The notes under the pieces were generated by a model, which did no database searches, was not told the DNA's origin, and was given only the letters and a program-made list of their open reading frames with translations. From Chloroflexota bacterium (GTDB taxonomy: Bacteria; Chloroflexota; Limnocylindria; Limnocylindrales; CSP1-4), in NCBI GenBank assembly GCA_029858845.1, contig JAOUEG010000128.1, forward strand, positions 1 to 5,899: a stretch of DNA of 5,899 bases, in the 5' to 3' direction. Both the position numbers and the translations under genes were made by a program. Position 1 is the stretch's first letter; every line of letters starts with the position of its first letter. Shown here piece by piece: positions 1-4,040 of this stretch.

Positions 1-690
1 CTCGCCCTCGACCGCCGGTGCGCGCCAGCGGACATCCCGCCACATGAGCACCAGGGCGCGGTTCAGGAGGTACCGACCATCGGTCGCATCCGCCCACCAC
101 GGGGTGATGTCCAGGGCGACCCGTGGATCGGCGATGGCGGCATCGAGCCAGGCGTCGTCACGGGGCCCCATGACGGTCAGGATGGCCGCGTCCGTCGTGA
201 AGCGGGTGCCCGTCGGCAGACCCAGGTGGATGCCGAGCTCTCCCCGATGTGTGGCCACGCGGGCACGGGCGAGCTGCGGGCCAAGCCAGGCCAGGTAGCT
301 GCGCTCCACGCTGGCTCGGTCCGCCGTCAGCAGGCTGCGCTCGCCATCGGCCCAGTCGATCCCGAGCTCGCGGCCCAGTCGTTCCAGCACCCGAACGACG
401 AACCGGTGGTAGCCGGGTCCGGCCACGACGGTCTCGCCCGCCACGGCCACCCCACCCGTATCCGACGCGGAGATCAGGACCGGGGTCGCAGCCGGATGCA
501 GGTCCACGGCGAGCGCCACGTCGCCTCCGCCGGACGGCCGCAGCTGTGCCGCACGCACGGACTCGGGATACTCGGCTCGGAACCACGCCTCGGCATCGGC
601 GAGCAGCCGCTCACCGGGCGGCATGCGGGGGATCAGCCCTCGCTTCTGTGCCTGCCCTGCGAGTCGCGCGTCGAGTCGGTCCGCGATCAT
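1..690 (-). CDS. Hypothetical protein, N-terminal part (cut by left window edge)
   Basis: I do not recognise this protein. An uninterrupted minus-strand frame runs from an ATG at 688-690 to the left edge, giving 230 codons with no stop. The translation begins MIADRLDARLAGQAQKRG and has a typical soluble composition: amphipathic N-terminal helix, then mixed alpha/beta stretches such as DVALAVDLHP, GYHRFVVRVLERLG and RYLLNRALVLMWRD. I see no signal peptide, membrane segment or catalytic motif that I can name. The third-codon GC bias fits a real gene better than the plus-strand frames over the same bases. The frame stays open upstream of the ATG, so a GTG at 697-699 (three codons earlier) is an alternative start; it lies 8 bases after a TATCGT sequence that could be a -10 box, which would make it nearly leaderless. 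The gene is divergent from sufU across about 175 bases. The C-terminus lies outside the window, so length and function are unknown. Confidence 0.72.
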   Translation of the reverse strand, partial: MIADRLDARLAGQAQKRGLIPRMPPGERLLADAEAWFRAEYPESVRAAQLRPSGGGDVALAVDLHPAATPVLISASDTGGVAVAGETVVAGPGYHRFVVRVLERLGRELGIDWADGERSLLTADRASVERSYLAWLGPQLARARVATHRGELGIHLGLPTGTRFTTDAAILTVMGPRDDAWLDAAIADPRVALDITPWWADATDGRYLLNRALVLMWRDVRWRAPAVEGE

Positions 691-810
691 GATCGCCACT
701 AGATCCGACGATAGCCCGGCGCGACCCCGCGGCACGGAGGCCGGTTCGTACCAGCGACCCCGGCACGACAGTCTGGTGCGGTCGCGCACCGCAGGGCGCG
801 GCACGGGCCG

Positions 811-839
811 CCAATCCCGACCCCTCTGGTCGGGATTGG
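811..839. promoter_or_regulatory. Perfect 12-bp inverted repeat, candidate operator for sufU
   Basis: The arms CCAATCCCGACC (811-822) and GGTCGGGATTGG (828-839) are exact reverse complements separated by five bases (CCTCT). The repeat lies between two divergently transcribed genes, where a terminator would have no obvious job, and its right arm covers the -35 region of the promoter inferred for sufU. A dimeric repressor bound here would block sufU and perhaps the divergent gene. Rrf2-family regulators (IscR, SufR) commonly control Fe-S assembly genes, but this sequence does not match an operator consensus I can recall, so the identity of the regulator is open. Confidence 0.55.
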
Positions 840-855
840 ACATTCGCGATATAGT
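827..855 (+). promoter_or_regulatory. Candidate sigma-70-type promoter of sufU, near-leaderless
   Basis: TATAGT at 850-855 is a good -10 box (5 of 6 to TATAAT). With a 17-base spacer the -35 hexamer is TGGTCG (827-832), a poor match that falls inside the right arm of the inverted repeat, as expected for a regulated promoter. Transcription would begin near 861-863, leaving at most about 5 bases before the sufU ATG at 866. No Shine-Dalgarno sequence is present in that interval, which agrees with leaderless initiation. Confidence 0.45.
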
Positions 856-865
856 CGGACGTCGA

Positions 866-1285
866 ATGGACGACCTCTACCGCGACTACATCCTCGAGCA
901 CTATCGGCGCCCCCACAACTTCGGGGTCGTCGAAGACGCGGACGCCTCTCATGAAGGAGCGAATCCGCTGTGCGGCGATCGCATCACGCTGATGCTCGGC
1001 GTCAAGGACGGAGTCGTGGACCGGGTCGGTTTCACCGGCCGCGGGTGTGCCATCAGCCAGGCGAGCGCCAGTCTGCTGACGGACGAGATCAAGGGAAAGC
1101 CGATCGCCGAGGTCGCGGCCTTCGGCGCGGACGACCTGCTCGACCTGCTCGGCATCGAGATCAGCCCGGCGCGCCTCAAGTGCGCGATGTTGAGCCATGA
1201 CAGCCTCCAGCATGTGCTGCAGGACCTGGGCGCTGCCACCGGTCCCTCGTCACCTGCCGAATCCGCCAATGAGGTCGGATCGTGA
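866..1285 (+). CDS. sufU: SufU-type Fe-S cluster assembly / sulfur-transfer protein
   Basis: This is a 139-residue cytoplasmic U-type protein that accepts persulfide sulfur from the cysteine desulfurase SufS and passes it to Fe-S assembly. In Firmicutes SufU is a zinc-dependent sulfurtransferase. The hallmark residues are all present: Cys36 and Asp38 in NPLCGDRI, Cys61 in GRGCAISQASASL, and Cys106 in ARLKCAML. Lys105 precedes the third Cys where IscU has His, which favours SufU over IscU. The spacing from Cys61 to Cys106 is 45 residues, so the extra segment of about 20 residues typical of Bacillus SufU between these cysteines is missing. The ATG at 866 was chosen because the protein starts with the family's MDDLYRDYILEHYRRPHNFG; the frame is open to 623 upstream but that stretch has no homologous content and crosses the promoter. 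No sufS, sufB, sufC or sufD lies in the window. The gene ends in TGATG, overlapping a mini-ORF. Confidence 0.93.
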   Translation: MDDLYRDYILEHYRRPHNFGVVEDADASHEGANPLCGDRITLMLGVKDGVVDRVGFTGRGCAISQASASLLTDEIKGKPIAEVAAFGADDLLDLLGIEISPARLKCAMLSHDSLQHVLQDLGAATGPSSPAESANEVGS

Positions 1286-1317
1286 TGGGCCGCTGCAGGT
1301 GTAACGGGCCGGCCTGA
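1285..1317 (+). CDS. Ten-codon mini-ORF with two Cys codons (possible leader peptide)
   Basis: ATG at 1285 overlaps the sufU stop as TGATG and opens a frame encoding MGRCRCNGPA, ending in TGA at 1315-1317. A GTG at 1282 is in the same frame. Cysteine codons are TGC (1294) and TGT (1300). Its position 130 bases before the cysteine-synthesis genes recalls the Cys-rich short leader ORFs that act as cysteine-responsive attenuators in mycobacteria. The stop codon sits in the loop of a GCCGGC/GCCGGC hairpin (1308-1325), so ribosome stalling at the Cys codons could affect folding. The ORF is tiny and may be chance; it has no Shine-Dalgarno sequence of its own and would rely on coupling to sufU. Confidence 0.25.
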   Translation: MGRCRCNGPA

Positions 1318-1360
1318 GCGCCGGCGCATCCAGCCGCCCCTGCCGTGCGAACCATGTATC

Positions 1361-1387
1361 GAGGACGGTAGGAGGGGAACCGTCCTC
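1361..1387 (+). promoter_or_regulatory. Leader hairpin with purine-rich AGGAGGGG loop
   Basis: GAGGACGGT (1361-1369) and ACCGTCCTC (1379-1387) are exact reverse complements, giving a 9-bp stem with a nine-base loop AGGAGGGGA. The loop is a near-ideal Shine-Dalgarno sequence, yet no start codon follows at usable distance; the next gene begins at 1447. No U-tract follows, so it is not a classical terminator. It could be a cis-regulatory RNA element of the leader, a protein-binding site or a DNA operator. I cannot match it to a named riboswitch class. Confidence 0.35.
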
Positions 1388-1446
1388 ACCGCCCTGGTCC
1401 CGAGGCCCGAGGCCAGCTTGTCGACCACCCGGAGCTCACCAGCCCC

Positions 1447-2673
1447 ATGCCGAAGTCCTTCGCGGACCTCCTTCGCGAGGCCCGCACCCAGATCCGTGAA
1501 GTCACGCCACTCGAGGTGAGCGCCCTTCCCAAGGGCACCGCCGTCATCGTCGACGTGCGCGAGGAATATGAATGGGAACAGGGGTACATCCCGGGAGCCG
1601 AGCACGTCTCCAAGGGCTACCTCGAGCAGGCGATCGAGGAGGTCGCCCCGGATCGCGACCAGCCGGTCGTCCTGTACTGCGCCGGCGGGATCCGCTCGCT
1701 GTTCGCCGCGCAGACCATGCAGGAGATGGGGTACACGGACGTGGCCAGCATGTCCGCCGGTTTCCAGGGATGGAAGAGCGCGGGTCTGCCATTCGACAAG
1801 CCCATCACCCTGAGCCAGGACCAGAAGCAGCGCTATAGCCGGCACCTGCTCATCCCCGAGGTCGGCTCGGCTGGGCAGGCGAGGCTCCTCGCGAGCAGGG
1901 CCCTGATCATCGGCGCCGGTGGCCTCGGCAGTCCCGCTGCGCTCTATCTCGCGGCCGCGGGGGTCGGGACGATCGGCCTCGTGGACTTCGACATCGTCGA
2001 CGTCAGCAACCTCCAGCGCCAGATCGTCCATACGACAGCTCGCGTGGGGGAGCGCAAGGTCGAGAGCGCCAGCGTCGCCATCAAGGCGCTCAATCCGGAG
2101 ATCGAGGTGGTCGCCCACGAGGAGATGCTCGGGGCCGCCAACGTGGAGCGGATCATCGCCGGCTACGACGTGATCCTGGACGGGACGGACACGTTCGAGA
2201 CGCGCTACATCCTCAACGACGCCGCCGTGGCTGCCGGGATCCCGGTCATCCATGCCAGCGTGTTCCGGTTCGAGGGGCAGCTCACCACCTTCGTCCCGTA
2301 CGAAGGTCCGTGCTACCGCTGCCTCTACCCGACCCCGCCGCCTCCCGAGCTCGCGCCTGGCTGCTCGGTGGCAGGCGTCCTGGGTGTGGTCCCCGGCATC
2401 CTGGGCCTGCTCCAGACCAACGAGGCGCTCAAGGTGCTGCTCGGCATCGGCAACACCCTCGCGGGTCGGCTGATGCTGTTCGACGCGCTGGAGACCGAGT
2501 TCACCGAACTCCAGCTCCGGCGTGACCCGCGCTGCCCGGTCTGCTCCGACGAGGCGGTGGCTGCGCGTGCCGCCGGGCGACCATTGGCGACCACCGCGAT
2601 GGGAGCCGACGCCCCGTTCCTGCTGACGACGACCGGTCTGGCGGGAACGATCTCGCCGGAGGCGCGCGCATGA
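1447..2673 (+). CDS. Rhodanese-ThiF fusion: MoeZ/MoeB-like adenylyltransferase and sulfurtransferase
   Basis: This 408-residue enzyme should adenylate the C-terminal glycine of the sulfur carrier CysO and convert it to a thiocarboxylate. Residues about 15-117 are a rhodanese domain with active-site loop CAGGIR (Cys78). Residues about 125-367 are a ThiF/MoeB E1-like domain: ATP-binding GAGGLG (156-161), VDFDIVDVSNLQRQ (179-192, with Asp180, Asn188, Arg191), Lys204, GTDTFETR (246-253), Cys306 in APGCSVAG aligning with the catalytic Cys of Escherichia coli ThiF, and zinc pairs CYRC (289-292) and CPVC (363-366). A tail of about 40 residues, low in motifs, follows. The domain order is opposite to mycobacterial MoeZ, which has ThiF first. 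The ATG at 1447 is the first possible start after an in-frame TAG at 1369; only a weak GGAG (1431-1434) precedes it. The stop overlaps the cysO start as ATGA. It may also serve molybdopterin synthase or thiamine carriers encoded elsewhere. Confidence 0.92.
   Translation: MPKSFADLLREARTQIREVTPLEVSALPKGTAVIVDVREEYEWEQGYIPGAEHVSKGYLEQAIEEVAPDRDQPVVLYCAGGIRSLFAAQTMQEMGYTDVASMSAGFQGWKSAGLPFDKPITLSQDQKQRYSRHLLIPEVGSAGQARLLASRALIIGAGGLGSPAALYLAAAGVGTIGLVDFDIVDVSNLQRQIVHTTARVGERKVESASVAIKALNPEIEVVAHEEMLGAANVERIIAGYDVILDGTDTFETRYILNDAAVAAGIPVIHASVFRFEGQLTTFVPYEGPCYRCLYPTPPPPELAPGCSVAGVLGVVPGILGLLQTNEALKVLLGIGNTLAGRLMLFDALETEFTELQLRRDPRCPVCSDEAVAARAAGRPLATTAMGADAPFLLTTTGLAGTISPEARA
2658..2662 (+). promoter_or_regulatory. 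Ribosome binding site of cysO
   Basis: GGAGG ends 7 bases before the cysO ATG at 2670 and lies inside the last codons of the rhodanese-ThiF gene. Together with the ATGA overlap at 2670-2673 it supports the chosen start and suggests coupled translation. I see no complementary CCTCC nearby that would bury it. Confidence 0.8.
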
Positions 2674-2942
2674 GCACCGTGTTCATCCCGTCGGTGCTGC
2701 GCGCCAACGTGGGCGGCGCCAAGGCGCTCGAGGTGGACGGGTCGACGGTCCGCGGGATCGTCGATGGGCTCGTCTTGCAGCACCCCGCCCTCCGTGGCCA
2801 GCTGCTGACGGACGACGGCGAACTCAATCGGTTCGTGAACGTCTACGTCAACGGCCAGGACGTTCGCTACCTGGCCGGCCTCGAGACGCCGGTCGCGACG
2901 ACCGACGAGGTTCGCCTCCTGCCGGCCATGGCAGGAGGCTGA
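2670..2942 (+). CDS. cysO: CysO sulfur carrier protein (ubiquitin-like, MoaD/ThiS family)
   Basis: This 90-residue beta-grasp protein ends in AMAGG. The terminal Gly-Gly is the site that the upstream ThiF enzyme adenylates and sulfurates; the resulting thiocarboxylate gives its sulfur to CysM. The sequence closely follows the plan of Mycobacterium tuberculosis CysO (93 residues, ending AVAGG): an N-terminal strand STVFIPSVLRANVGG, the central GELNRFVNVYVNGQDVRYL, and EVRLLPAMAGG at the end. A MoaD or ThiS assignment is less likely because the neighbour is CysM and because the FVNVYVNGQDVR block is CysO-like. The start is fixed by a good GGAGG and by the ATGA overlap. The last codons have a second role: they form a hairpin that holds the cysM ribosome binding site. 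Confidence 0.93.
   Translation: MSTVFIPSVLRANVGGAKALEVDGSTVRGIVDGLVLQHPALRGQLLTDDGELNRFVNVYVNGQDVRYLAGLETPVATTDEVRLLPAMAGG
2914..2939 (+). promoter_or_regulatory. Hairpin burying the cysM ribosome binding site
   Basis: GCCTCCTGCC (2914-2923) and GGCAGGAGGC (2930-2939) are exact reverse complements with a six-base loop GGCCAT. The 3' arm contains AGGAGG (2933-2938), the only plausible Shine-Dalgarno sequence for cysM, 10 bases before its ATG at 2949. The 5' arm supplies the matching CCTCCT. The whole stem lies in the codons for the last residues of CysO, including the Gly-Gly tail, so a ribosome finishing cysO must melt it. This predicts that cysM translation is coupled to cysO translation. 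Confidence 0.7.
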
Positions 2943-2948
2943 GGCTCC

Positions 2949-4013
2949 ATGGCGATGCCGGGGCTGCGGGTGTCCGGGCCGGCCGACCCGGACGATCACG
3001 CTCACGGTCACCGGTCGGACCGCACCGACGATCATCCGCACTTCCACGACCATGACGAGCTGCCGCGCCACGGCGGCCGATTCGGCAACATCCTGGACGC
3101 CATCGGTCACACGCCGATCGTCGAGATCCCACGGATGTCGCCGCGGCCCGAGGTCCATATCTTCGCCAAACTGGAGATGATGAACCCGACCGGCTCGGTC
3201 AAGGACCGGGCAGCCAAGTACCTGGTCGAGGACCTGGAACAGCGAGGGTTGTTGCACGAAGGCTCGATCATCCTCGAGCCGACGTCGGGCAACACCGGGA
3301 TCGCCCTGGCCATGATCGGACGGCGCAAGGGGTACCGCGTCGCCCTGGTGATGCCGGACAACGTGACCCCCGAGCGCCGTCAGATGGCCGCGCTGTTCGG
3401 GGCAGAGGTCATCGATTCGCCCGGATCACTGGGGTCCAACGGAGCCATCGCGCTGGCCAAGCACCTCGTCTCCAAGGACGAGCGTTTCGTCATGCCGTAC
3501 CAGTACGGCAATCAGGCCAATCCGCAGGCCCATTATGAGACGACGGGGCCGGAGATCCTGGCCGATTGCCCGGAGATCGACATCTTCGTTGCGGGCCTGG
3601 GCACGGGCGGGACGCTGATGGGCGTGTCGCGCTACCTGCGCGAGCACAAGCCCGGCGTCCGGATCGTCGCCGCCGAGCCGCTTCCCGGTGAGAACGTGCA
3701 GGGATTGCGATCGCTCGACGAAGGCTTCGTCCCGGAGATCCTGGACCCGTCGCTGATCGACGCCAAGTACCTCGTGTCCAACCGCGATGCCATCGCCGCC
3801 CTGCGGGAGCTGGTGTTCCGCGAGGGCATCTTTGCCGGACCGTCGTGCGGCGCCGTCCTGGTGGCGGCATCCCGGGAGGCCGCCGAGATGACGTCGGGCA
3901 CGATCGTCGCCCTGCTTCCCGATGGCGGCTGGAAGTACCTGTCCGTCGGGACGTTCACGACCGACTTCGACGAGATGGAGGGCGCCCTCGAAGGCGACGT
4001 CAACTGGTGGTGA
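2949..4013 (+). CDS. cysM: CysM, O-phosphoserine-dependent cysteine synthase using CysO thiocarboxylate
   Basis: This 354-residue PLP enzyme joins the sulfur of CysO thiocarboxylate to the aminoacrylate made from O-phosphoserine, giving CysO-cysteine. The PLP lysine is Lys85 in NPTGSVKDR; TSGNTG (112-117) contacts the substrate carboxylate; GTGGT (218-222) holds the cofactor phosphate. The segment ENVQGLRSLDEGFVPEILDP resembles M. tuberculosis CysM, and Arg254 aligns with the arginine tied to O-phosphoserine preference (Arg220 there, by my recollection). The end, GGWKYLSVGTF and a short acidic tail to NWW, also follows CysM rather than CysK. The core starts near residue 44 (RFGNILDAIGHTPIVEI). 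Residues 13-41 form an extension with 8 His and 9 Asp/Glu. No ATG, GTG or TTG occurs in frame between codon 8 (GTG, 2970) and the core, so the extension must be translated. The gene starts 6 bases after the cysO stop. O-acetylserine sulfhydrylase activity cannot be excluded. Confidence 0.93.
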   Translation: MAMPGLRVSGPADPDDHAHGHRSDRTDDHPHFHDHDELPRHGGRFGNILDAIGHTPIVEIPRMSPRPEVHIFAKLEMMNPTGSVKDRAAKYLVEDLEQRGLLHEGSIILEPTSGNTGIALAMIGRRKGYRVALVMPDNVTPERRQMAALFGAEVIDSPGSLGSNGAIALAKHLVSKDERFVMPYQYGNQANPQAHYETTGPEILADCPEIDIFVAGLGTGGTLMGVSRYLREHKPGVRIVAAEPLPGENVQGLRSLDEGFVPEILDPSLIDAKYLVSNRDAIAALRELVFREGIFAGPSCGAVLVAASREAAEMTSGTIVALLPDGGWKYLSVGTFTTDFDEMEGALEGDVNWW

Positions 4014-4016
4014 GCC

Positions 4017-4037
4017 AACCCCGCTGATCCGGGGGTT
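4017..4037. terminator. Weak hairpin between convergent genes
   Basis: AACCCC (4017-4022) pairs with GGGGTT (4032-4037) around a nine-base loop. It lies in the 27-base gap between the stops of cysM and the metallophosphoesterase, where a bidirectional terminator is expected. The stem is only 6 bp and no T-tract follows on either strand, so intrinsic termination is doubtful. Confidence 0.3.
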
Positions 4038-4040
4038 CGC

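Noticed and set aside
226..702. Two overlapping plus-strand open frames near the left edge
   Set aside because: The minus-strand frame open to the edge has more protein-like composition and a sensible start; the plus frames look like shadows and one is extremely Arg-rich.
775..790. Inverted repeat GGTGCG-GTCG-CGCACC in the divergent intergenic region
   Set aside because: A 6-bp GC-only stem is expected by chance in DNA this GC-rich, and it has no clear position relative to a promoter.
623..865. N-terminal extension of SufU to an upstream ATG at 623
   Set aside because: The family N-terminus begins exactly at the ATG at 866, and the extension crosses the palindrome, the promoter and the divergent gene's start.
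1401..1414. Direct repeat of CGAGGCC in the leader before the rhodanese-ThiF gene
   Set aside because: Seven bases repeated once in GC-rich DNA is weak evidence for a regulatory site.
949..2253. Long minus-strand open frame of 434 codons opposite sufU and the rhodanese-ThiF gene
   Set aside because: It mirrors two strongly conserved plus-strand genes, has a low-complexity composition rich in Asp, Arg and Gly, and shows no domain. GC-rich codon bias creates such shadow frames.
2325..3257. Minus-strand open frame of 310 codons opposite the operon
   Set aside because: It spans parts of three recognised genes on the other strand and has no recognisable motif; an antisense shadow.
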